The notes beneath the pieces are model-generated. The model ran no database searches. It had not been told where the DNA came from and was given only the letters and a program-made list of their open reading frames with translations. From Planctomycetota bacterium (lineage in GTDB: Bacteria > Planctomycetota > Planctomycetia > Pirellulales > Pirellulaceae): 32,726 nucleotides of DNA. Position numbers and translations under genes: made by a program. Where the stretch lies: NCBI GenBank assembly GCA_014584305.1, contig JACTND010000317.1, forward strand, positions 1 through 32,726, given 5' to 3'. Positions within the stretch are counted from its first letter, which is position 1. The number at the start of each line of letters is the position of its first letter. Of the stretch, positions 13,762 to 21,435 are shown piece by piece.

Positions 13762-14829
13762 CTAGTTGCCTGTCGGCCATATCCCGATTTCTTCGTAGAA
13801 GCGTTGTGCGCCGGGATGGAACGGCACGCCCGTCATTCGCGCCGCATTGCGGTCGTTGATCGCGCGACCGGCTGGATGCCGTTCGGCAATCTTCTCCCGT
13901 TGCTCCCAAATCGTCTTGGTGATTTCGTAAATCAGATCGCTATTGACCTTGGCCGAGGTAATCACATGCATTCGCCCGACGTCCAAGCCCAAAAAATCGC
14001 CTGTCATTCCGCGATATGTTGGTTCTTGTTGGCCATTGCGATCCGTGAACTGCGGAATGGTCGCCAACTCAAAAAAGGGATACTTATCCGCCAATCGTTG
14101 GCGGGCACCGAGGTCATACGGTATGAAGACGACATCCATGTTGTTGCAGGCTTGTTGGATCGACGCCGTCGGCACGGCTCCTCCCAAAAACACAGCATCG
14201 GCGGCACCGTCCGACAACATATCCACGGCCCTGCTCTGCTCGGCGTTCAATACGGTCACATCATTCCAAGCCAAACCGTGCTCTTCCATGATCGGCCGGA
14301 CGAACATTTCAAAACCCGCGCCCTCCGGGCCGATCACCACGCGTTTGCCCTTGAGATCCGCGAATTGTTTGATCCCCGATTCGGATTTGGCGAGGAACAG
14401 CGCGATGTTGGGGGCCATGGTAACGACTGTGCGGACCTCATACGCCTTGTCCCACCCGGCTTCGCCCTTTAACGCAAAGTAACTGATTGCGGCATTCGAC
14501 ATGCCCAATTGAAATTCGCCGGAAGCCAAGCGCCGGATATTTTCCATCGAGCCGCGGCTTCCCTTGGCCTGCACGCGCCAGCCGCTCTCCGTTTTGTGTT
14601 CGTTCAAGACATCGGCGATGGCCGTCCCCACGGGGAAAAACGCGCCGCCCGGCGGCGCCGTACCGATGTCAACAAATTGCGTCCGTTCGCCAGGTTGGCA
14701 CCCGTTAGCGGCGATCAAAGCCAATGACAATAACCCGATCACCCATCGGCTGGAACTCCGTGAACCTGGCCCCGATCGATCGCCGTCAATCCATGTCGGT
14801 ACCAGCCGCCGTCGTTGAAACATCGCCAT
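13762..14829 (-). CDS. TAXI-family TRAP transporter solute-binding protein
   Basis: The 355-residue protein is the extracytoplasmic binding subunit for the permease encoded just downstream. After a basic N-terminal stretch comes a hydrophobic export segment (WVIGLLSLALIAANGC, about 29-44); Cys44 could be lipid-modified, although ANGC is not a strict lipobox. The mature part opens with VDIGTAPPGGAFFPVGTAIA, the TAXI signature, and continues with GSMENIRRLASGEFQLGMSN and KGKRVVIGPEGAGFEMFVRP. The C-terminus FHPGAQRFYEEIGIW is also typical. ATG 14829 and ATG 14823 are both possible starts. Length and order (binding protein first, then fused permease) match known TAXI systems. The ligand is unknown. 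Confidence 0.9.
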   Translation of the reverse strand: MAMFQRRRLVPTWIDGDRSGPGSRSSSRWVIGLLSLALIAANGCQPGERTQFVDIGTAPPGGAFFPVGTAIADVLNEHKTESGWRVQAKGSRGSMENIRRLASGEFQLGMSNAAISYFALKGEAGWDKAYEVRTVVTMAPNIALFLAKSESGIKQFADLKGKRVVIGPEGAGFEMFVRPIMEEHGLAWNDVTVLNAEQSRAVDMLSDGAADAVFLGGAVPTASIQQACNNMDVVFIPYDLGARQRLADKYPFFELATIPQFTDRNGQQEPTYRGMTGDFLGLDVGRMHVITSAKVNSDLIYEITKTIWEQREKIAERHPAGRAINDRNAARMTGVPFHPGAQRFYEEIGIWPTGN

Positions 14830-14999
14830 CCTCTCGCCTTATTGCTATCACTAGCGCCAACTGTGTCGCCACTTTCGCCCGCTCATTCCGGGCGAGGCAC
14901 TTCGCGCCCTAGCGCGTCATTCAACGGACTCCCGAAGAATCGCGCGCAGTGCCGTTGACTAGAATTTAGCGGATTTTGGTGGTGAACAACAGTTGCCAC

Positions 15000-15038
15000 C
15001 GATGCAGTGAAGAATTCTATAGTCAAGAAACGATACTC
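15000..15038. repeat. Direct repeat copy 1, downstream of the GAF-HlyD gene
   Basis: This 39-base copy matches 15073-15110 at 32 of 39 aligned positions with one gap; almost all differences are transitions. The shared core is CGATGCAG-GAAGAA-CTA-AG-CAA-AAACGATAC. It lies between the GAF-HlyD and TAXI genes in a 260-base gap with nothing else supportable. The pattern suggests an old duplication of the gene end or an interspersed repeat. Confidence 0.5.
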
Positions 15039-15072
15039 GGCGTCGGTGGATTAGCTTGCCCCAGGAGTATGT

Positions 15073-15110
15073 CGATGCAGCGAAGAACGCTACAGCCAAA
15101 AACGATACCC
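15073..15110. repeat. Direct repeat copy 2, covering the end of the GAF-HlyD gene
   Basis: This copy contains the stop codon of the GAF-HlyD gene and its last codons (GYRFWL). Copy 1 has one extra base, which would shift the frame and remove the stop. The last residues of the adaptor may therefore have been supplied by the repeat. Confidence 0.5.
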
Positions 15111-17318
15111 AGTTTGAATCGTTTCCAGTAACTCGCGGAACCAAACGTAACCCACGGAACGGTGGCCGCAATGAATTTTGCCCACGACGCGCGTCCCCGC
15201 GCGCAACAACTCCCGAGGAGCGTCCGCGTTGTCAAACTCGATTAAGACACGACAAGTGTTCCCTTGATCGCCGACGACCTCCAAATTCCGATCGATCTCC
15301 ACCACCCGTCCCGAAAACTGGTGGCCGGGCCGGGACACCAACGCGAACGTTACGGCCAGTGGTCGGTCGGACGATCGCACGGCTTCCAATAACGGGCCGA
15401 CACGTTTTTCCGGCACATGGAGTTCCACGCGCCACTCCGAGTCGAGCGCCACAACAGTCATCAGTTTTTGCCCGCGGGTGACCGGGCGCCCCAACAAGGT
15501 TCGCCGCAATTGCCAATTGGTGATTGTCCCATCGATCGGACTCCGCACGTTCAGGCCTTGGGCTTGTTCGCGAACCAGTTCCAATTCCAGCCGTGTGCTT
15601 TCGACCGCCAATCGCGCCTTCGCCAACTCGCCTTCAAGCGTGATGCGTTCCAATTGATCGAGTTTGTTGGCCAGTTGCGAGTTCTCAAACTTCCGCACGT
15701 CCTCTTCAGCCTGTTTCAATTGCCCTTCGAGCTGCTCGATCGCCACCGCCAGATCGTTGTTCACCATTTGCGCCACTGGCTCGCCGGCCCGGATGACCGT
15801 GTTCGCATCGGCGGGCTGGTAGATTTCCATGAGTGTTCCGTCGAGCGGCGCGAAAATATCTTGTTGCTGGAGCGCCACCAATTCGCCTTGTCCCGACAGC
15901 GTGAACGGATAAGGGACTGCAACCAAGCCTACTCCTGCCGCCGCGATGGCCAGGACGATCGCGACGGCGACGTTTCGCCGTGGTCCCATAAACAGGCGCA
16001 CCATCCGCCCCAACTGCTTCCACAAACGGAGGCCGAAAATCGAGCTGTGCTCGTGGGCGTTGACCAAGGCCGTCGTCGCGTGGCGCGCCACCAGCTCGAT
16101 CCGCTCGCGGCTGGTTGCCGAAAACTCTGCTGCCGCCAAGTATTCGACAATCAGGGCGGCAAAGGGGCGCTGATCGTGCGATCGCCGCGCGCGCGGGTCG
16201 CCGCTGAGCGCGTCGTCCGGCTGGCGGCGCAACGGCAGAATCGCCAGCGCCCGCGTGTGCGAAGAATCGAGATAGGACTGCAAGGGCTCATCCATTTGGG
16301 GCGGCAATTGATCATCCGCGCCGACATACCAGAGCGGTTGGCCCATCCGCGCAACTCGCCCCACGAGCGCAGCTAGGCGTTTCAATTGGTCGGCTCGGCG
16401 TTCCAGTGTGTCGAGACCGCTGACGGAGGCAATACGCGCCGTGTGGCCGTTGACCCAAGCCACGCTCAATCGATCGCAATCGATTACGCGCCGCCCCTCG
16501 TTGGCCACGGCCATGGCGGTCGCATCGGCCTGTAATCGGGCGTGGATTTCGCGCGTGAACTGATCAACATCCCGCCAAAGCTGCTGTTGGCGCGCGAGGA
16601 GCCGCAGTCGATGGGCGGTCAGATATTCACTCGCGATTTCCGCCATTTGAACGACGAATCGCAAGTAGCCGCGTTGGGTCGCCGGGCCTCCGCCAGGACG
16701 CTGGAGAATTTCCACGATGCCGACCGCTTCTTTTTCCAAGACTATTGGGGCGAGAATCAACAGATACGGCGTCGGATTGCCAGCGGTCTGTTCGCCTGCT
16801 CCCGAATACGGGGGAACCAAGCGCGGTTCAGGATTCTGAACGTATTGCGCCAGCAATCCGTGATGCCGCAGTTGGGCGTCCGTGTTGTTGGCAAGTTCGG
16901 TGCGACTGAGATTGATCTGGTATTGAATTTCCAGCGGTTGTTGCGAAGTCTCGCGAGTCCAAACGGCGCCTCCCACGCTGGCGAGCGCGCTGGTGGCGCG
17001 GACCAAGAACCCTTCGTAGAACGCCGCGGGTTCGCAGGCCGATTTGGCCAAGGCGGCGATCTCGTCCACAAGGCTGCGAATGTGCTCGCGCGTTTGGTCA
17101 ATCAGTTTGGGGTCGACCGCCATTTCGGGCGGATCCGTCCGACCTGCTTCTGCTGACGGATTAGCGCTATCGGGCGGTAGATGCGCGTCGCGCGGCGCAT
17201 CACGCAGCGCGTGGGATGCGTCGCCACGACTTGCTGCGCCCCCCGCCGAGACAAACAGCGGCGGCTCAGGGGAACCCCAGACTGGCATCGGATTCGTCGA
17301 TTGCGATTCATTCGTCAT
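15090..17318 (-). CDS. GAF-domain HlyD-type membrane-fusion (adaptor) protein
   Basis: This 742-residue protein joins sensory-like and export-adaptor parts. After a Pro-rich N-terminus come two GAF-like regions (about 72-235 and 270-430, the second containing VIDCDRLSVAWVNG). One membrane helix follows (about 448-468, VAVAIVLAIAAAGVGLVAVP). The extracytoplasmic part has HlyD/biotinyl-lipoyl halves (LQQQDIFAPLDGTLMEI and LNVRSPIDGTITNWQLRR) flanking a coiled-coil hairpin (about 516-586), and a barrel ending RAGTRVVGKIHCGHRSVGYV. From memory, planctomycetes often encode such proteins beside a second HlyD protein and an M50-peptidase-like membrane protein; neither is present here. The likely role is in an export or envelope complex; partner unknown. 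Confidence 0.8.
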   Translation of the reverse strand: MTNESQSTNPMPVWGSPEPPLFVSAGGAASRGDASHALRDAPRDAHLPPDSANPSAEAGRTDPPEMAVDPKLIDQTREHIRSLVDEIAALAKSACEPAAFYEGFLVRATSALASVGGAVWTRETSQQPLEIQYQINLSRTELANNTDAQLRHHGLLAQYVQNPEPRLVPPYSGAGEQTAGNPTPYLLILAPIVLEKEAVGIVEILQRPGGGPATQRGYLRFVVQMAEIASEYLTAHRLRLLARQQQLWRDVDQFTREIHARLQADATAMAVANEGRRVIDCDRLSVAWVNGHTARIASVSGLDTLERRADQLKRLAALVGRVARMGQPLWYVGADDQLPPQMDEPLQSYLDSSHTRALAILPLRRQPDDALSGDPRARRSHDQRPFAALIVEYLAAAEFSATSRERIELVARHATTALVNAHEHSSIFGLRLWKQLGRMVRLFMGPRRNVAVAIVLAIAAAGVGLVAVPYPFTLSGQGELVALQQQDIFAPLDGTLMEIYQPADANTVIRAGEPVAQMVNNDLAVAIEQLEGQLKQAEEDVRKFENSQLANKLDQLERITLEGELAKARLAVESTRLELELVREQAQGLNVRSPIDGTITNWQLRRTLLGRPVTRGQKLMTVVALDSEWRVELHVPEKRVGPLLEAVRSSDRPLAVTFALVSRPGHQFSGRVVEIDRNLEVVGDQGNTCRVLIEFDNADAPRELLRAGTRVVGKIHCGHRSVGYVWFRELLETIQTGYRFWL

Positions 17319-17625
17319 AGCGGCTCAACTTCAACTATCCGGATGACTGCATCCGGGCGCCGGAATCGGTTCACAGCCAACCTGGTGGTTTTAACGCAAC
17401 CAGGGTAACCGCGCGGACTTTCGCGAATTTCGCTAGGTTTGACAACGCCGAATTCTGGTTGCGGCTGGCAATTTTTCGCAGTTTCGATACAACAGTTACG
17501 AGTGCATAGCGACGTGACGCGATCGGTCTGGCAGGCGCCGACCACCGACGCTAGCAAAGTTACGGCTGCGCGGCCAACACGGACGCCCGCGTTGGGAAAC
17601 ACAAACGGAACAGGAACAGGTTCAG
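17319..17625. other. Divergent intergenic region upstream of GAF-HlyD and nagB genes
   Basis: This 307-base gap must contain the promoters of two divergent genes. TTGACA occurs on the + strand at 17439-17444 but without a matching -10 at a normal distance. A short perfect palindrome, TTCGCGAA, lies at 17420-17427. I see no ribosome binding site for nagB stronger than AGGAACAGG. Nothing else is supportable. Confidence 0.4.
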
Positions 17626-18453
17626 ATGCGGGTGGTCATACATGCGGACGCGAAACAAGCCAGCCGGGCTGCCGCCGAGTGGATCGCCCGTTGTGTGCGC
17701 GCCCACCCGCAATGCGTGTTGGGTCTGGCGACGGGATCGACCTCGTTGGAGGTCTATCGCGAATTGATTCGGATGCACGTCGAAGAGGGACTGGATTTTG
17801 CCGGCGTGACCACGTTTAACTTGGACGAGTATGTAGGGCTGCAACCGAGCGATCCGCAGAGTTACCGTTTTTTCATGGAGGAGCATTTTTTCCGGCACGT
17901 GAATCTGTTGCCGCAGCGGACTTTTGTTCCCGACGGGCGCGCGCTCGACTTGGAAAACCACTGTCAAGCGTATGAGCGGATGATACGCGACGCGGGCGGG
18001 ATCGACTTGCAGTTGTTGGGAATCGGAGGGGATGGGCATATCGCGTTCAATGAGCCGGGGTCGTCCCTGGGCAGCCGCACACGCGTGAAGACATTGACTC
18101 GCGAAACGTTGCGCGACAACGCGCGGTTTTTCGAGGACGCGGAACAAATCCCGCGTTTGGCGATCACCATGGGTGTGGGGACGATTCTCGATGCGAAGCA
18201 ATGCCTGCTGGTTGCGGTGGGAGCGCACAAGGCGGAAGCCGTCGCGGCGGCCATCGAGGGACCGGTCACAGCGCAGATCACGGCTTCGGCCTTACAATTG
18301 CATCAAGAGGTCGTCGTCATGTTGGATGAGAGCGCTGCCGCCCGGTTGCAACGCCGTGAATACTACGATGAAGTCGAACAGTTGCAGCGCGAACTGGAAC
18401 AATCGCGCCAGACCAGTCGTTGGCCCGTTTCGTTCCCGGCCGCGGATCATTGA
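17626..18453 (+). CDS. nagB: Glucosamine-6-phosphate deaminase
   Basis: The enzyme converts glucosamine 6-phosphate to fructose 6-phosphate and ammonia in the cytoplasm, feeding amino sugars into glycolysis. The 275-residue sequence aligns with E. coli NagB at a constant offset of five: Asp67 in FNLDEYVGL, Asp136 and His138 in GIGGDGHIAFNEP, and Glu143 match catalytic D72, D141, H143 and E148. The phosphate loop LGLATGSTS is at 32-40. Residues corresponding to the E. coli allosteric-site Ser151/Ser152, Arg158 and Lys160 (SSLGSRTRVK) are also kept. The C-terminus is about 20 residues longer than in E. coli (after EYYDEVEQL). The gene precedes a rhomboid protease gene by 8 bases, so the two are probably cotranscribed. 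Confidence 0.93.
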   Translation: MRVVIHADAKQASRAAAEWIARCVRAHPQCVLGLATGSTSLEVYRELIRMHVEEGLDFAGVTTFNLDEYVGLQPSDPQSYRFFMEEHFFRHVNLLPQRTFVPDGRALDLENHCQAYERMIRDAGGIDLQLLGIGGDGHIAFNEPGSSLGSRTRVKTLTRETLRDNARFFEDAEQIPRLAITMGVGTILDAKQCLLVAVGAHKAEAVAAAIEGPVTAQITASALQLHQEVVVMLDESAAARLQRREYYDEVEQLQRELEQSRQTSRWPVSFPAADH

Positions 18454-18461
18454 GTCAACGC

Positions 18462-19454
18462 ATGCGTCACATTGGCAACCTGCCTTCGCAGGAACAAGCA
18501 GAGATGTTGGTGGGCTGGTTTGTCGCCGAGCGGATCGACGTGTTTGTCGATCCGCACGGCGGGCGCTGGGAGTTGTGGGTCAAGGACGAGGACCAATTGA
18601 ACCGGGCCCGCACGGCTTACCAAGAGTTCGTGGCTGCCCCGGAACACCCGCGGTACCGAGAAGCGCGCGAGCGCGCCTTGGCGGTGGTCCAAGAAAAAAG
18701 GCAAAAGCAAAAAGAGTTCTCGCGGAATTATGTCGATGTGCGGCGCGGGCCTCGAGCACGCGTCCACGCGCCGTTGACGTGGACGATCATTGCCATAACC
18801 AGCGTCGTGGCGGTGCTGACGAATTTTGGCCGCGAAGATCAGTTGGCGCAATCGCCGATCACGGCGCTGGCGTTGATGGCTGCTCCCCCCCCGCAATCGT
18901 TCGAGTTGTTAAAGGAATATAGCGGGGACACCCAGGCCCTCGGGTTGAAATTTGTCAACATTCGCGCGGGAGAAGTTTGGCGTTTGATCACGCCGATTTT
19001 TATCCATTTCGGCACGATGCATTTGATCTTCAATATGGTGATCGTGTTCCAACTGGGGCGCATGGTTGAGGGACGCTATGGCGCGTTTCGCTACGGTCTG
19101 ATCGTGTTGGCGATTGCGGCCATCAGCAACGGCGTCCAAGGCGCGGTCCCCGTCAATTGGGGCGGTATTAGCGCCGGTATGAAAGCGGATGTTTTGCTGG
19201 TCGCATTGGGAGGCATGTCGGGTGTCTGCTATGGACTGTTCGGCTTGGTGTGGATCAAGTCCATTCTTGAGCCCGGCCGGGGTTTTTATCTGCCTCAATC
19301 GAGTATCGTGATCATGCTCGGCTGGTTATTCTTTTGCATGTCGCCGTGGAGCGCCCAGTATTTGGGTTTCGCCGTTGCCAATTGGGCGCATGGGATCGGC
19401 CTGGTGATGGGAATGGCCCTGGCGTATCTGACACATGTCGCGCGCCGCATGTGA
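18462..19454 (+). CDS. Rhomboid-family intramembrane serine protease
   Basis: This 330-residue protein should cleave membrane proteins within the bilayer. The N-terminal 65 residues form the small cytoplasmic domain of GlpG-like rhomboids (MRHIGNLPSQEQAEMLVGWF, ending EHPRYREA). The membrane part shows FIHFGTMHLIFNM with His187 and Asn191, the active-site serine in GGMSGVCYGLFG (Ser253), and the paired histidine in ANWAHGIGL (His310). All catalytic positions are present, so it is predicted active. I chose ATG 18462, 8 bases after the nagB stop; an upstream TTG at 18420 would overlap nagB and add residues foreign to the family. Substrates are unknown, and the link to nagB may be only transcriptional. 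Confidence 0.9.
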   Translation: MRHIGNLPSQEQAEMLVGWFVAERIDVFVDPHGGRWELWVKDEDQLNRARTAYQEFVAAPEHPRYREARERALAVVQEKRQKQKEFSRNYVDVRRGPRARVHAPLTWTIIAITSVVAVLTNFGREDQLAQSPITALALMAAPPPQSFELLKEYSGDTQALGLKFVNIRAGEVWRLITPIFIHFGTMHLIFNMVIVFQLGRMVEGRYGAFRYGLIVLAIAAISNGVQGAVPVNWGGISAGMKADVLLVALGGMSGVCYGLFGLVWIKSILEPGRGFYLPQSSIVIMLGWLFFCMSPWSAQYLGFAVANWAHGIGLVMGMALAYLTHVARRM

Positions 19455-19673
19455 CGTTCATACAGCGGCGATGGTTCACCATCCTTGACTTCATCCACAG
19501 GTCAACGGTACGGGCATTTTCATTGTGGCCGAACGTGGATCGGAGTCCAATGGACAACACCAAGTTGTTTCGAAACGGCGCAAACTGCCCGGAGCTGATC
19601 AGGGTGTTCGCTGAGCAGACTCCGCTCGTGGCGCAGCGCGGTCGCGGAAAGCCGTGAACTTGACGCTGTCCAA

Positions 19674-20555
19674 CTACACTCCATACAGCGCGGGGCGCCA
19701 AATGCTCCACAAGACCAGGATTCCCCAGACGGCCAAATACAAACTGCGCAAACGGACTTCGCGACGTTCCGTCTGTGCCAGGCCCAACAGGAAAAAGGCG
19801 TTGGCAAAGCCCATCACGGGGACGACGATATACGTCGAAACGACAAACGCCATCAACGCCACGTGGCGCGTGGTCGATGACGACCAGCGGCGCGGCAATA
19901 AGAACAGCAGTCCGATCAACCATTCGATCCAAACGGTCCACCAGGTCATGGCCCAACTCAAGCCCGGTATGAGGGCTACCATCGGCACGGAAAACCCAGT
20001 TGATGTGGACGCATGCGATTTGATGTCTTTCAATTGCTCATCAAATATGGTGGCCTGAGACGCGGACAAGCCGAGCACGGGTGAAGTGATCGTCTGTCGA
20101 AAGCGATAGTCTTCGAGCATTTTGAAGGCCAATACTTCGCCGCGATAAAACTCTGGCGAACACGACTTCCAACTGGCTGCAATCACGAAACAGGTCCCGA
20201 TCAAAAGCCTTGCACTGATCGCCAGTGCCGCGCGGGATGGGGCGCCCCACAGGGCCAATCCACAGGCGATGAACCAATAGAACACGAAATAGACATGGTC
20301 TTCGTTTTGCTGCCACTGGAACAGAAGTTGGGGCAACCAAGCCAGTGTGACCCCAAACCAGTAGTACGGTGACCGGCGGAGTCGCGGCCAAACCAGCAAA
20401 CAGGCGATACACAGTGCGGACAGCACTTTGGTCTGGGCGAAATAGCTGACCGACCACAACAACCAGATATTACCCCAAGTGACGATGTCCACGACGTCGC
20501 TTCGAACGATGCGTCTCGCCCAGAAAGTCCGCGTTCCCTTGGCCGATCGGTTCAT
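19674..20555 (-). CDS. Polytopic membrane protein, HTTM/DoxX-like
   Basis: This 293-residue protein starts at ATG 20555 behind a strong GGAGGG and overlaps the upstream gene by four bases (ATGA, 20552-20555). About eight hydrophobic segments are visible, beginning with IWLLWSVSYFAQT and ending with the last helix before WRPALYGV. The central part LLIGTCFVIAASWKSCSPEF followed by EDYRFRQ resembles the helix-WK-SPxF...DxRF pattern of membrane proteins related to HTTM (vitamin-K carboxylase-like) and DoxX proteins. I remember this pattern only generally. No catalytic assignment is safe. Coupling to the small anchored protein suggests the two form one complex. Confidence 0.65.
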   Translation of the reverse strand: MNRSAKGTRTFWARRIVRSDVVDIVTWGNIWLLWSVSYFAQTKVLSALCIACLLVWPRLRRSPYYWFGVTLAWLPQLLFQWQQNEDHVYFVFYWFIACGLALWGAPSRAALAISARLLIGTCFVIAASWKSCSPEFYRGEVLAFKMLEDYRFRQTITSPVLGLSASQATIFDEQLKDIKSHASTSTGFSVPMVALIPGLSWAMTWWTVWIEWLIGLLFLLPRRWSSSTTRHVALMAFVVSTYIVVPVMGFANAFFLLGLAQTERREVRLRSLYLAVWGILVLWSIWRPALYGV

Positions 20556-21136
20556 AGTTCCCTCCTGGCCGTGAGCGGCGCGGCGGGCCACACCACCCTA
20601 GCCTTAGGAAATGCCTCGATCCGCCCCGAGGGGACGTTCATCCTCAGGCCCCACAATTCGAGTTCGACGCTTTCGATCGCCAATGTTCTCGCATCGACGA
20701 TTTCAGCTTGAGGATGGCGCTCCAGCCATTGTTCCACGGAACAGACGGCAACGGATCGGACTACCGGTGCATCGGCGGCTCGCCGCGCGGCACAATTGTC
20801 CGATACGCGTTGTGCGCGATAAGTAATCAGCCGCCAATTGTGCTTGCCAAGTTGCTCGACTAACTCGGTCAGCCTCGACGGATTCGGCGCGATCCGCACA
20901 CCCAGCGCTTCGCTGACCAAACTCCCTTCGAACGTAGCCGGATAACGTTGGCCATCGTGGATGACGTGACAGCGAAAGAAACGCGTTCCATGAAAATCGA
21001 CCGTGGCAAACATACCGAATCCACATCCAGCCCCCCAGGACGAACGGTCCTCGCACCAAAAGTCATGGACGTGACACAGCGTAACGCCGATCATCACCGC
21101 TGGAACCAGCGCGCAGCGCCAAAACAAATCGTTCAT
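20552..21136 (-). CDS. Small membrane-anchored protein, partner of the HTTM-like protein
   Basis: The 194-residue product is unknown. It begins with one hydrophobic segment (FWRCALVPAVMIGVTL, about 5-20) and then has a distinctive cluster, WGAGCGFGMFATVDFHGTRF (about 35-54), which I have seen in small proteins encoded beside HTTM-like membrane proteins. The rest is soluble, with LVEQLGKHNWRLITYRAQRV and the segment ESVELELWGLRMNVPSGRIE near the end. Six of its cysteines lie in the first 60 residues (or close). The open frame extends upstream to 21343, but that part is low in protein character; ATG 21136 has AGGACC in front. It overlaps the next gene by 4 bases, so translation is coupled. Confidence 0.65.
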   Translation of the reverse strand: MNDLFWRCALVPAVMIGVTLCHVHDFWCEDRSSWGAGCGFGMFATVDFHGTRFFRCHVIHDGQRYPATFEGSLVSEALGVRIAPNPSRLTELVEQLGKHNWRLITYRAQRVSDNCAARRAADAPVVRSVAVCSVEQWLERHPQAEIVDARTLAIESVELELWGLRMNVPSGRIEAFPKARVVWPAAPLTARREL

Positions 21137-21435
21137 TGCCGAGTGAGGTCCTGTTGATCGGTTCGTGCAGGCTGGACGTTGCGCAGTCCGTTCCCACGAA
21201 TGACCTATCCCAAAACCACTGATCCCCGCCCCTTTTTCCCTGCGAGGGGTGCAGGGTGTGAGCGTTGCGGGATGGGCTCTTGGAACAGCGCGCAGGCCAG
21301 CACCTAAACGTAGGTCGCAGCAGCGGCGGGGGGCGAACCACACGTGCTGACCAACACTCAGCCGCGTGCGGCGAGTATTGGATATAGGAATCGTACCGGA
21401 TATTACGGAGGGCGGCGGCTACCGTTTTGTTCCTG
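21137..21435. other. Intergenic region, no supportable feature
   Basis: About 300 bases lie between the start of the small anchored-protein gene and the stop of the 2383-residue gene, both on the minus strand. It should contain the promoter of the overlapping pair, but I see no convincing hexamers and no terminator hairpin with a T-tract. Short frames here are not supported. Confidence 0.4.

Noticed and set aside
15417..16376. Open + strand frame of 319 codons opposite the GAF-HlyD gene
   Set aside because: His/Gln/Arg-rich reading typical of antisense to GC-biased codons; the minus-strand gene has clear domains.
19442..19473. CGCCGC/GCGGCG hairpin at the rhomboid gene end as a terminator
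   Set aside because: The stem includes the coding end and lacks a T-tract.
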